Positions 1 through 12,335 of a DNA stretch of 64,000 nucleotides are shown here, one piece after another. Source of the stretch: Balanoglossus misakiensis. Lineage: Eukaryota; Hemichordata. The DNA lies in assembly GCA_040954595.2 (NCBI GenBank), contig CM082577.2, positions 4,650,001 through 4,714,000 of the forward strand. Direction: 5' to 3'. The notes under the pieces are model-generated. The model made no database searches. It worked only from the letters and a program-made list of their open reading frames with translations, and was not told the origin of the DNA. Each line of letters begins with the position of its first letter. Positions within the stretch are counted from its first letter, which is position 1. The position numbers and the translations under genes were made by a program.

Positions 1-2338
1 GGACCGTGTTCGATGGACTCATGTCAATAAATCTCAGAAATGGCACGAGCGAATGAGATTATTATACTTCGTCCTGTGAGCAAATCGACCAAAACATTGT
101 CTCGCCGAGAGAAAAAAATCTGATCAGTATCTTCTTTCTGGCGAAGAAAACCAATCCCAACTGCGCTGCGCACGTGCCTCGGTAACGTCACACCAAGATC
201 ACGGCGCGAACGTGGACAACATCGGCCGATATGGCGGACTTGAACTGCGCACACGTACACAAATATGAACAGGAAAGTGGTAAAGTCGCATGACAAGACT
301 GTCGGACGGACAGAAATCCAGCCCCACATTCAGAGTTTGAACGTCAAATTGTACAAGCTTGAACATTTCGAACTTCGGTAACCAAGCGATCGTCTCCAAT
401 GGAATCCTCTGCACGTTATATTTGTTTCACTTTAACGTGGCAAGCGAAAGTGATTTTCTGTCTCGTTGAGCGGGATTCCCATCAATTGAATTCCGATTGC
501 AGGCTGAATGTACAGCTCAACATAAAACAAGTTCCCTGTCGAAAAACACCCTGTCGCAAAATAAATCAAATGACAAAAAGTGCACAGCGAAAAGACGATG
601 CCGGCGTTATGATAATCGTAAGCTGGATTATAAATGTTAATTTTGGGGCGTGCGACCACAAGCGACGATAGAGTTATTGATTATATGGGGAATACGTGTG
701 CGCACGCTTTGGCTGCTGGATTAGCGCCGTGTAATGCCCAGCGACTGAACAGCCAGGAAAACTCCAGCCATACGAGCCCGATCGCGAATTACAGTGGGGT
801 TTAGACCGGGTGCACGTTTCTGCCTGGAGCGAAAGCATTAGTTCGGGGGTGAGGGGTGGGGGAGGATACGTCCCGAGCTAGCAGATTGTTTAAATTAAAT
901 GCAATTTATCATGCATGTTCATAGTTAATTTGAAGCGGGCCGTATGCCCAGCGCGCGGATTTGAAGGACGCACATTAAAACGCTATTACAATAGAGGAAG
1001 AGAAATATACGCGTCCACGCAACAAGATATAGAAGCATACAAAAAGTAGGCTATCATCTAAATTACACTGCGCTAGCTTGCTCTGGGAAGTGTGGATGGA
1101 CCAGTTTGGGAAACGAGTCACCGCGGAGTTGATCAAAACACAATAATGGTGGCCCCTTGAATAATACATAGCTATTATACCAGTTTTGTCGTTCAGACCC
1201 GCGATATTTTTTTTTCAATCAGCGAAAGTAAAATGATTGAAATCAATACGAAAGTTAAATGCAAAAAAGTGAATGTCGCGATAACTTTGTTCACTTCCAA
1301 TGTTATTGCGGGTGATCGTAGCTTTTTTCCCCACTGCTAACACCGGCCGGTTTTCAGAATGGAGAATTGCAATTGGTCAGCAACCGACCAATCGGAACAG
1401 TAGTAGCGCACGTGACTGTTTACGAAATTTCTCTTTAGTAACTTTTTTTGCAAACAAGTGGAAATTTCAAAGACATTTTTGTTCGGAAAATAAACACAGT
1501 TTAGATATCGTTGGCTGGAAAACTGGCTAAATGCAGTGAATTTGCGTTATTATCGAAACAAATAAAGAGATAACATAATTTTCGTCTTCTGGATGACGCG
1601 TTAGGGTAAAAGTCGATCAAAGATTAGGCTGAGATGGCCGCCATCATATTTGATGATGACTCTCGCGCCAAGAATCATGTAGACTCTATAGTGGCTTCAA
1701 GTTGCAACAGCTTGGCTAGTATAGTCAGTTGACTTTGCAGCCTCCATCTCTCAACCGGCGATCGGACAGTTAACTCCCCATAAAATGCAGAAACCGTCTT
1801 GTCGGGGATAGTTAGCAATATGGCCGAAAAATAGAATATCGTATTGCCATTATTTGCCCCATCAAACAAAGGGATAAAAACGCGTGTTCTTTATTCGAAT
1901 GATTGATAAAGTCGGAGTGAAATTTTGACGTGGCAGTCCATTAGGACTTTGGATCGTGAGCAGGCTGGATGAATTTCGGGTTACGTAGCTTATCGTGCCA
2001 CCGGTTTTGGAATTCGATACTCGCTCACAGCAGAAACAGTGAGTATGTGCGCTTGTGAGTTGGTGGGAAGAGGGCCTCCGCTGCATCATCAGAACAAATG
2101 TTTAAACTGCCAAACACCAGCCGACACCAAAACAGATGACCCAAAACGACATCGTCTTTAGGGAATCTCTCATGATCTCTCAATCGACTTCAAATGTGAC
2201 CTTGTCGTATTTACAGCCAGGACAACAACAAAAAAACTATAGTTAGCTTCGAGATAACGCTATCAATTTAGAAAAATGTTGTGTTCTTTTGAGAGAGAAA
2301 AAGTTTAAATAAACAATTTAAAGGGATCAAAGCATGGT

Positions 2339-2381
<43 letters not shown>

Positions 2382-2434
2382 CCACCACCACCACCACCAC
2401 CACCACCACCACCACCACCAAGAAGAAGAAGAAG
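2339..2434. repeat. Compound trinucleotide repeat (ATC)n-(ACC)n-(AAG)n
   Basis: Fourteen ATC units run into about thirteen ACC units and then five AAG units with no spacer. The reading frames across it (poly-Ser/poly-Pro on one strand, poly-Trp on the other) are products of the repeat and are not genes. Confidence 0.95.
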
Positions 2435-5400
2435 TGTGATACTCAGATTGCCAGTTTACGCGGCAAATTTTGGCCAAAATTTTGGTCGAAAACTCTTCGT
2501 TGTAAACTTGCTTTGCAGAAATAGGCGTTTTTGACAGATCTGCAAAGCCCGATTGAAAGTCTCGCAAGCATTATCAATCCAGTGCTTGTTCTGTTTGCAT
2601 TGACAGACGGCGATGACTGCTCGCCTCAGTAATTTCCATATGGTGGGGGCATGCCTTCGTTAAAGGGGGGACCGGCACGTGTTCTCAGTTTATAGCTGCG
2701 TTGGCATACAAACTAACGGTCATTAAATCGAAATTTCCAGAACATGTTTTGGGCATTAAACCAAGCTTGGCAGTGTCGCATTATTTATGTTGTTTGTATT
2801 GGTGTAATAATCTCTCGAACCCCAATTTCGCGACGGTGTTTGGGGGTATTCGATCGTTCGAGAGTGGCACCTAATACCTGGAGCGGAGCTAAAAGTCGTA
2901 CGGTATGCCATACGGCTTCGGGTCTATGTACACAACTCAACCGTCGACGGAATGAAATTTTACATCGCCACTCCACAATCAACGACTGTCACACGAGGCA
3001 TGGGTAAACTCACATGCAATTGACATACAACAGTTGTCTCAAAGACTATGCAGGTAAAGTTACAGTAGCTGTGGTGGAACCCCCAGCCTCTTAGGGTTTA
3101 GTGGATGACGCTAAATAGCATATAGTTCAAAACTTGGTTTGATTGCTTGGTTTGTCCAGTCTGGAGCTGTCGTTCTGACCGTGCGTCCATCATCATTTTG
3201 GAAGAAGAATAAAACAGGGTTCTGCCTTACTCTGTGTACTCTTTTATAGACATACGTATGATGTCCCCCTCCCACGAAATGGTAAAATTACGACACAGTG
3301 AAGAATCACAGAAAAAACAGCGCTTGCGAAGAACCAGCGACAGTTTCACGGCGGCCAGCCCACTGACACACGAAGTAACAACATTGTTCGAAGATAAACA
3401 GTGTAGAATAAAACACAACATCCGCGAGTCTGCTTCGAAACCTTCTGTTTTTCCTTAATCTAAATCATACTAAGACAATATTAATTATTATTGGCCGTTT
3501 TGAATTCTGGTTGTTAAGAAGACTGATCCGGATAAGTACCCACACAGCGGAGTTGGGTCTCTCAATATTAATAATTACCCCCATATGACGCACAATATTG
3601 GAGCGAGATGAGGATGTATGTCTGAGTACAATCCAATGGTCTCCCCTTGAGCCAACAACTGATAACCCATTCAGAGAATTGTCATCATCAAAACAGACTG
3701 CCAGTCAGACAGGCTGACAAACAAACAAACAAACAGACAAACATGTTCTGAAAATGTGAAAATACCAAAACATTAACGTGAAATCTAACGTAATTTTTTT
3801 TCTGGTGCGTATAATTTTCCTCTTCGGTTCGTATATCTGACTGTAGAAACCACGAAACCTAATTATGTCATGTACCCAGAAAGGAGGAAAACAGAAAGAG
3901 AAGTTTAATCAATTATTAATCTCGGGGGAAAAATCGATACAGTTTAACATCAAAGGCAACCACAAGTTTTAAAACTGCATAGGAAACACATGGTTTGTCT
4001 GAGAATTTACGATACTGGGCTTTCGCCAGTGACATGCAATATATCACACAGGGTATCCCTATAATAATGGTTATTTTTACGAGCATGAAATAGCGGGCCG
4101 TTTGCCTAATAACGATACAATGCCTAAATTTAGCAATGTTGTACATCATAACGTCCATTTCTCCTATAGTAGAGGCCGGGGCGACCGAAATTTGTAATTG
4201 TCGGTTTTGTTGCAAGCACGTATATGATGGTCTCTCGTTTCTTGCCAGTGTATAAATTATCCGTGCCACTTTTCACAGAGCGATGGAAGAAGGAAAAGAA
4301 AGTGTAAAAGCCTATCGTTTTGTTTCGTTTTATAAAGGCCTGTTTCCAAAACTGACGTATCAAGCGATTCCTCGGCGTTTTTTATAGAAGTTATTACTCT
4401 ATTTAGCTTGTAATAATTCGTCTGAAGGTAATTCTGGCAGCTACAAGCGGGAAAGGTGTACGGTGGGCGACGAGGATAACGTTAGCTTAGTGAATTTACG
4501 CAAAATTAAGCCAATACGAAGGTGTTGCATATAGCTGTTCATTCACGACTTCAGGGGAAACAAATGTTATATAGTTGTATGTGAGGACAGAAATCATACA
4601 TGGAAATTAAATCGCGACTCTTCAATTCGGTTGTGAGCAGTGCGACTTGAGAACTGGGGGGGGGGGGGCTGGATAATGATAGTGGACGACAACTTGAACG
4701 AGCGAGAGGGGGTACATGTTAATACATTGTCAACTGAGACGGTGAACACTGGACAAGTTTTCACGTTTATTCCAACGCATGAACAGACATCGGTTAAAAA
4801 ATATTGGCAAACGTCACTCTGCTGCCAACACGACATGCCGAATCATTACGACCCCTCTCCACCACGAAGTCGTATGAACACCACGTTCTCGGTGAACCTA
4901 CAATTTCAAAAGCTCAAAATTTCAATTTTGAAATGACTCTGTCCGGTCTCACGCTTGAAATCGTTCGGTCATAGATGCAAGTTCGCCTCCCGCTATAAAT
5001 GAAATATCACTCACTCGCACGCCCCAAACGGTTGCCTGGCTTGCGTGCACGGAATAACGTTGGTCGCCCGCCAATCACACGACAACGTTGAAGGTAATTA
5101 AAATGCTAATGACGCTCCGAAGTCCAAAACAACCGCCTGGAACTTTTTTCCCCCGAGTGCGCACGCCCGAAGTCTTTTTTTTTTTCACGCGTTCTACTCG
5201 CCCCAGGGGCAGTGCAGAAATTCACAACACGGAGCGATATTAAATAGCTTAAATGAGCCTGTAATAAGTGCCGATTAATTTATCCTCAGTGGGAGTCTGA
5301 GGCGGTGTTAAGAATACAAGTCGGACGCGATCAAGTGTGGTTTTTCTTTCCATTGTTGCGAAATACAGAACCACCTTAGGCGACGTCATCCCGTATTCCG

Positions 5401-6872
5401 ATGAATGTTCGCGCGCTTTTTTTTGCCGATTCAGATTTTTCTGATGAATTTTATTCCTGTAACTCTGCAAATGACTCCGTCACAGAACAAAGAAGAAATG
5501 TCTACTTTTTTCAGCTTAGGAAAAATCACGAACTTATTATATTTCATAGTCACGTGAATATTGTCAACACATATCGATAAACGAATTCGAACGAGCAACG
5601 GAATCGACCCGCTCGCCGAAAGCTTGTCCGACGTGCCTTCTGCGAATCTTTGGGGAATCATTCTATTCTGAGAATAAAATGTGATTCGTGTGTGTTAGAA
5701 AACACTGAGAGCGTTTGTTTGGTTAAATGCGCTTCGATAATAAGTGTCCGCAGTAATCTTTTGTTAAAAGCCCATTTGTAGAGAAATCGGACAATCTTCA
5801 GCAAAAGGACTGGCCCGTGGGAGAGATGCCAGGGCATGTGTTGTAAGCCCCCTGGGGACAAAGTTTCGAGCGGATTGTAGCCTAATTTTCAATCGGCGAA
5901 AAGAGGTGCCGGTAGGATAGTATAGGCTACAGTGGAACACTGGCGAAGGAAGGCCGACAGAACATACGAACGCGTGTATTGAAATAAGCGAGAAAGGCTG
6001 AAAGCGCGTATAGCAGTGTTGCCCTCGAGCCAGACGATTCGTGCCAGGGGATAAGCACTTCGAGTAACTCCGACATGATTTCATAATTTAAAATCTACGA
6101 CTTTAAAACGTCTCTCAAGGTATCCAACAATGTATTTTTCAATGACAAACGATTTGTTCCTGACGTCTGATCCCAGAGTTTGTCTGAAGTACAGTTTGTA
6201 GAAATCGCGCATTTCAGTTTTCTTCTCGCTCTTCCGCCCGTCCGTCAACATGTTCAAACCATACAGGCAGCATTAGTTACTAATGACTGTTTAATCATGA
6301 ACTATTCGACTAACAGTTATACCGGACAGAAACAATTGTTTCATCATCTTCTTTTAAAAGGTTTTTAAATACAATACAACAATGGAAGGGATTATCATAT
6401 AATACGGCGGGAAATCACGAAAAGCTCCTGCCGTTGTTTCTGTGGTAACAACAAAGACGCGCGCAACGCAAATCGTATTGGCGGAAGAATACGAGTGCTC
6501 GAAAACCGGACAATAGATGCTGTGATTTGGTTAATGGACTTTCGTGGAGATCATATTTTTTTAAGCATCCGTCCGTAACTGTTTCATCCTTGTAATTAAG
6601 TTGGTAATAATTATCTTTTGACCCATCCCAATGTAATCAGATTAGGATTAGATCAGTCACAACAGATGTATCAGTGATAGTCCGAGGCTATCACACAGAA
6701 ATCGTGCAAAAACAGGTTAACGTACTTTTTAATAAAAAAGCAAAAATCATTTAATTTCACGTCAATTAAATGCGCTTTGAGCAGTCATTCTGTCCCAAAG
6801 CTACTTTCGGACGTCGAAAACAAAAACCGAATTAAGCGTGTTTTTCTCTTGCATGCGTTTGCTATTATGTTT

Positions 6873-6960
6873 AAGGGTCGCTACATTGGGTTGGCCGGCG
6901 GGCTGGCTGGCTGGCTTGGTGGATGGACGGATGGACGGACGGACGGATGGACGAAGGGAC
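6873..6960. repeat. Imperfect tetranucleotide repeat (GGCT)n-(GGAC/GGAT)n
   Basis: GGCT units pass into alternating GGAT/GGAC units. The tract is low complexity and no gene is supported here. Confidence 0.85.
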
Positions 6961-9154
6961 CGTGTCATCTCTCAACAAAGACATTTCGCCAATTGCATTC
7001 ACTTGCCAGAAAACTCAAGTACACCCTCCCACAAAAAAACGGACAGAGTTGTCACTCTTACAAAAATGATTGAACGGGGCATTTCTTCACGGGCGCAACT
7101 ACCATGAAATCGCAGTTTTTATTCACCATGGCTGTGATTTGTATTCAATTTGGTTAATCTTTCCCCGGGGTGTAGTGTTACCGCTCACCCAAAACACGTA
7201 CAGCCTGCTGGGTTTAGTTAAATGCATCTTGTATATTAAGAAAACTTAAGTTAAACATATATTGTCATGTCAAATCCATGACAGTAATTGTTCCCTATTG
7301 AAAGACCTCTTCTAACCTTTTCAAGTGTTCTTTCATAAGAAGTCAAAATGTTTGTACTTCAAAGCACGCAATTTGATATTTTTCACTACCGATAAGGGCC
7401 AGCCAAACGCTATCTCCGAAAATGCATCTCTTGATTTAGACAGTAAAATTCATAGATGACGCTGATATCTGTGGACGTGCGATGGCCAGAAAAAAGAAAC
7501 GCGGTTAATTAATGCTTTCCGTATTCTTGTTGGTCTATACCACGGGCTTTGAGCGAACGTGGAATGCGATCAATAGTTCTTCCACCATTCTACTCTAGCG
7601 CTTTCAGAAGAAAACACCCCGGTTCTTCGAATCACAAAACTTCACAAGTTCCACCACAATCTTAAACTTGCTGGTTCCCATGCCTTCTCAGTTTAATTCG
7701 GAGAGAATATTTGTTATACCGTGTCTAGTTTGTACAAATTGTATAATTGTAGACTTTAAAGCTGCAGCGATTGGACGTCGTGAATTGAATTAAATTGTTT
7801 ATATAATTATATTACATATTGTCAGATTATGTATTTCACTGACACTTCGGGGTGATATTAAAATGTAACTGACATAGTAATCATATATCTGCTGACCTAA
7901 TTCGGTTCTATAAAGATTGATCGGAGGCCTAGTTCTCTGCCGGGATGTAGAGCCGCTGAATTATGCCTCTGACGTTTGGTCAAGCGATGATTAATGTCGA
8001 ATGATGTAGTGCGAACGAAGAAACAATTAACTGCTTTGATAAACAAGAAGCAAGCCTATATGGATTTTGCTGGATGACACCCATCAATATTTGCCTCATC
8101 ATCCGACGATGACGTCAATATGGTGCCGTGGCTCTCTTTTGACGAACACAACGATCCCCTCATCCAACGCGCAGGCCAAAAAAAAAGAGAAAAGAAATGA
8201 AAACGTCCACATAAATCCCTATAAACAAAAGGAGTCAAAGTTGTCCGCTTTTTTTTCGGTTTTGAAATATCAGCGCGGGCAGACGACCGAGCAAAGAGAA
8301 AACACTCGAACGGTTGTGGTTTGCGTTGCCGCAGGCGGTGTAAAAATTTTGGAAGAAGGGTTAATGGAGATCAGCCAAGCATATTGTCGTCAAGCGCTCT
8401 CGGTAGAACAAGCTATCAATAACAAGGGCCCACTGTCAATAGGACTCTGTTAAATGTTTCAAATGTGGACAAGATAAACCCCCCGTACACTTCGGGCAGT
8501 GTGTAAAACCCACCCAGATTGCCCCGGGACGAGGTGGCAAACGACTGATCTGAAAGGGCGGCTGTATATGAAACCCAGCCGTAGAATTGACTTCTATCAT
8601 TTATTTGATCACTGTTCTTTTTTTTTTCTCGCGAACGCGCGCGCGCCGGTTTGTGGATCCCGATTTTTCTTGACACGACTCATTGATTCTGACTGCAGGG
8701 CACGCACAGACATCACCGCATTTTAATTAATTTTATGAACGTAATGGATCGTAAATTGGGAAGCAACTCATCATTTCCCCCAGAACAAAAGTGAAGAAAG
8801 AAATGTTGAAGTGAAAAAATAGAACAAATCAATGGGTCGGATAGCTTTAAAATGGACGGCGCCATTAAAAGAAAAAGACAACGCTAACCCCGACAGATAT
8901 CCTACTCAACACAGGAAAGACTAATAGATGATTTAGAATGCATTTACTCTGACCACAAAAATAAAACAGGCGGTTCCATGACAGTGATTTTTGCGGTTGG
9001 GTGTTTGTCCTCGTGTTTTGTTTCACAAAATAAGTATTGGTTGAAATACTTTCACGGCATCAGTGTGTCTCCTTTAATATAAATATCTCGATAAGATTGT
9101 TGTCAACGGTTCCTTTTCCTTTTTTATACAATGCTTCCAAGCAAATCAATCTAA

Positions 9155-9200
9155 TCCCATCCAATCCAATCCAATCCACTCTAATCTAATCTTATAATCT
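9155..9200. repeat. Short (AATCC)n/(AATCT)n repeat
   Basis: Pentamers of the type AATCC and AATCT follow one another directly, about 120 bp before the larger GGTGT array. Confidence 0.8.
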
Positions 9201-9321
9201 AATTTATCACGGCTAATACCAGTTTCACACAGGGTGAAATTCGAAACGTTTCAGAGACACTTTTTGCCTTTTGTAAACGCAGAGAATTAATCCTTTGAGT
9301 CGCTTGTGTCCACACACACAA

Positions 9322-9540
9322 GGTGCGGTGCGGTGCGGTGTGGTGTGGTGTGGTGTGGTGTGGTGTGGTGTGGTGTGGTGTGGTGTGGTGTGGTGTGGTG
9401 TGGTGTGGTGTGGTGTGGTGTGGTGTGGTGTGGTGTGGTGTGGTGTGGTGTGGTGTGGTGTGGTGTGGTGTGGTGTGGTGTGGTGTGGTGTGGTGTGGTG
9501 TGGTGTGGTGTGGTGTGGTGTGGTGTGGTGTGGTGTGGTG
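9322..9540. repeat. (GGTGT)n pentanucleotide microsatellite
   Basis: About 219 bp of pentamers, starting with three GGTGC variants and then roughly 40 perfect GGTGT units, closed by degenerate relatives (GCGAA, GTGAT) up to about 9580. A five-base unit leaves long open frames on both strands (Thr-Pro-His type on one, Cys-Gly-Val type on the other). These are artefacts. Confidence 0.97.
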
Positions 9541-11070
9541 CGAAGTGATGTAGTGTGATACGCAATGCGATGCGAAGTGATATTGACGGGATATGACACC
9601 TGTGTTAGGACGCAATATAATATAAGGTTATTCACAAAATACCGGGATTTATGTCCGAGTACATTGTGCAGCGCAGGTATTGTCCGAGACAATTTTAATC
9701 TGCTAACCCAAAACTTTTTTACGGGTACGCCAACGCGACAGTTAAAAATGCAATTTCCACGATAAAAAAACTAACTTGAAAAAAGCTAAATCACGCGAGA
9801 CTTGGAATGACATGACGTCATCTCTGAACCGAAAACATGTTCAGGTAAATAATAAAAATGACCCGAAAAAAATATTGTCCTACCTACTGACCTTCCCTAT
9901 TTCTGAAAAACATGTTATTGGAACCACGAACAATTTTTTTGGCCTTATCCGTGTCTTCTTTTATCTCCTAACTTGAAATATGTCGAAAATTCTGCCATTT
10001 AGTCCGAGTGAATAGCCGCCAATGAATTATAGACGATCAAATTTTGCTCCGGATTTCAATTCTTTTGTAAGCGATAGAAGTGCACCTCATACATATACTG
10101 ACAAGCTGAATAATGGATATTTCAGCACGATTTAGAATGTTCAACACAGAAAATGTAACTGATCCTAGATATAAAAAGATACTTTTAAATTGTCAAATAT
10201 TATGGTCACTATCCCTCTAAATAATACATGGTATCAAAATAATTCAAGCTTTATAATTCTTTGTTCTGATAGTATGCTTGTTATTTTGAAGTTAATAATA
10301 AAATCATCCGTGCCATAATGGGTGGTAGATATTTCATGGACAGTTCTTTAAACAATTTTCATAAAAAATATTGAATATTGCCTCGAGATTGGGAGATATT
10401 TTTAGTTTGAAACAAAAAAAAAATACTTCGCGGAGAAGAGAACGAGTTTATCAATATCGGCTGACAGTATGTATAACAGGGTGCGCGATCGTCACTATAT
10501 ACAGAAGGTGGCGATCCAACAGACAGTGCCAACGGCTCTTTGATCGTATATATTGCCGAACTTTCTCAGTTTCTAGTCGAACTTATCGCCGTATACACCA
10601 CGAAGACCCCAAAAAACCCAAAGCTTGGCATGTCACGCACATTTTTGTTCGAGAATTGCCGTAATTCTCCGAGTGACCAATGTCGGTAATAATTTTGAGA
10701 GAAAAAAAATCCAAAAGAATTATTTCATTTCATTTTTTTTGCCGTGGGAATAATTGTGTTTGGTATGTCTTTTACATCGACGCATTTTACACTACAGCGA
10801 ACAATAGTGCGAGGGAGAATACCCATTATGTTGGATTCTCCTATCCATATGGCTAAGCGAGCCGGGTCAAGCGCTCTGCATACTTAATTCTCCAAATCGG
10901 AATGTACGGTTTAAATTTAGCATGCACATATGCGGGTCGTATTTACGATAAAATAAAAACAATACTTTATGCAAATGAGTAAACAAATAAATTTCGTTTT
11001 GCATTTTACAGACAGGCTGCAATTCGACCATACGGTACCTTAAGTAGGCGTGATATTCATCACAAACGAC

Positions 11071-11079
11071 ATATATAGT
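11071..11079 (+). promoter_or_regulatory. TATA-like box of the bHLH gene
   Basis: The motif ATATATAGT lies about 120 bp before the ATG of the intronless bHLH gene, a plausible distance for a core promoter with a short leader. An initiator has not been identified, so the assignment rests on position and composition. Confidence 0.4.
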
Positions 11080-11195
11080 AGTGGAACGGAACTGCCGTAC
11101 TCAATATTGTTTTCGGGCCCACCCTTTTCGTATCGATACACTCATCGCTGACGAATCGAGATCGGCAAGGTGAGCGTCAAAAGTGCGGGGCAACC

Positions 11196-11903
11196 ATGAT
11201 GAACGGGGCGCTGAAAAGGAAGCTTCAAGAGAGGGTCGCCCAGCATAGCAACGGCCTCAGCGGACAGGAGAATTTACACCAGTTTTCGACGCACAGCAGT
11301 AGCGGCGGCGGCTTGCCAGGTAGTCACGCCAGCGCAGCTTCCCTGTTTGGCGACGGAGCCACGGTCACACACTACGACGATGGCGAGTTTGACTTAGCGG
11401 ACAGCGAGTCCTCGGAGATGACGAACCCCGAGAGCAGCAGCGTCGACGGGTCGTACAGGACGAGCGCGACGGGGAGGAGGCGGTACTCCAACCGGCGGGC
11501 GAACAGCGACCGCCGGAACCGCATCAACGAGCGGGAGCGGGTCCGCATGCACCAACTCTGCGACGCCTTCGAGAAACTGCGCAAGGTGCTGCCCTACCAG
11601 CGGGCGAAGCGGGGACCGAACAGGCAAAAAATATCCAAAATCGCCACCTTGCTGCTGGCGCAGAACTATATCCGAGCGCTCGAAGACATGCTGCAGCGAA
11701 GCCACCAGTTCGACACAGCGGCGCAGTGTCAACCTGTACCCACGGACACGGGGAGCTACTACTGTAACAGCGACCCGTCGTCGTACTACTACGGAGCCAA
11801 CCAGCCGTACGACACGACACACGTGCAGAGCTACACGCCGACCACATCGTACATGACGACGCCAGAACACCACCACCTATCGCCGTCTGTGACGGGACTT
11901 TAA
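11196..11903 (+). CDS. bHLH transcription factor, Mist/Olig/Beta3-like, intronless
   Basis: A 235-residue single-exon protein. Residues 1-100 are Ser/Gly-rich with an acidic patch (60-72) and then a basic run (93-108). The bHLH covers about 104-166. The basic region has N111-E-R-E-R-V-R117, with Glu114 and Arg115 at the usual E-box contact positions. Helix 1 (118-133, [16 protein letters not shown]) is followed by a loop of about ten residues and helix 2 with [21 protein letters not shown] and AF--LR recall Mist1 (bHLHA15), while [12 protein letters not shown] recalls Olig/Beta3, so I place it in that group A superclade without a family name. The C-terminal tail is rich in Tyr, Ser, Thr and His. 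Expected role: nuclear, dimeric, sequence-specific regulator of cell fate. The start is the first ATG in frame; a second ATG follows at once. Confidence 0.9.
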   Translation: MMNGALKRKLQERVAQHSNGLSGQENLHQFSTHSSSGGGLPGSHASAASLFGDGATVTHYDDGEFDLADSESSEMTNPESSSVDGSYRTSATGRRRYSNRRANSDRRNRINERERVRMHQLCDAFEKLRKVLPYQRAKRGPNRQKISKIATLLLAQNYIRALEDMLQRSHQFDTAAQCQPVPTDTGSYYCNSDPSSYYYGANQPYDTTHVQSYTPTTSYMTTPEHHHLSPSVTGL

Positions 11904-12329
11904 AACTGTGAGTCCGATGGACATTATGAAATTGATTCAGATACACTGGGAGCACGTTTTGTCGAGGAGAAAGAGGGAAGCAAAAATAGAGAGTTATTTT
12001 GGGCTTTTTTTCGCCCGCATATAGGTTGCACTACTACGGTTAAAAACGCGGTGTAGAACCGCTAGATTTGTGCCTTAATGAACGTACAGTTAACTTAATT
12101 AACTTCATTGCCGTTTTCTATTGATCGTTGGTAGTTCGAACACTTCACGTTTGACAAACGCCACAATAACGATCGATATCATATAACACGTGAATATTAG
12201 CCGAACCAGCGATGTTTTTCTTTTTTTTTTTGTTACTCGAAACTATAGTGCTATTTCAGTAGCGCTTCGACAGCATTTTAACGAACATTTGAGCCTACTT
12301 ACACGAAATTCCCTGTCTCGATCTCTGAA

Positions 12330-12335
12330 AATAAA
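12330..12335 (+). terminator. Candidate poly(A) signal for the bHLH gene
   Basis: AATAAA lies about 430 bp after the bHLH stop codon and is the first canonical signal I noticed on that strand. It is supported only by position and motif. Confidence 0.3.

Larger units (their letters stand above)
1..11070. other. Intergenic region, no gene recognised
   Basis: About 11 kb upstream of the bHLH gene. Open reading frames here are short (138 codons or fewer outside the simple repeats there are none above about 128), lack recognisable domains and do not join into a spliced model. The region holds AT-rich unique sequence, homopolymer runs (for example poly-G near 4656-4668) and the simple repeats listed separately. 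It may contain regulatory DNA for the transcription factor at 11.2 kb, but nothing in the sequence alone proves that. Confidence 0.6.

Noticed and set aside
9199-9692. Open frames of 76-155 codons on both strands
   Set aside because: They are translations of the GGTGT pentamer array; every frame is open because the unit is not a multiple of three and has no stop.
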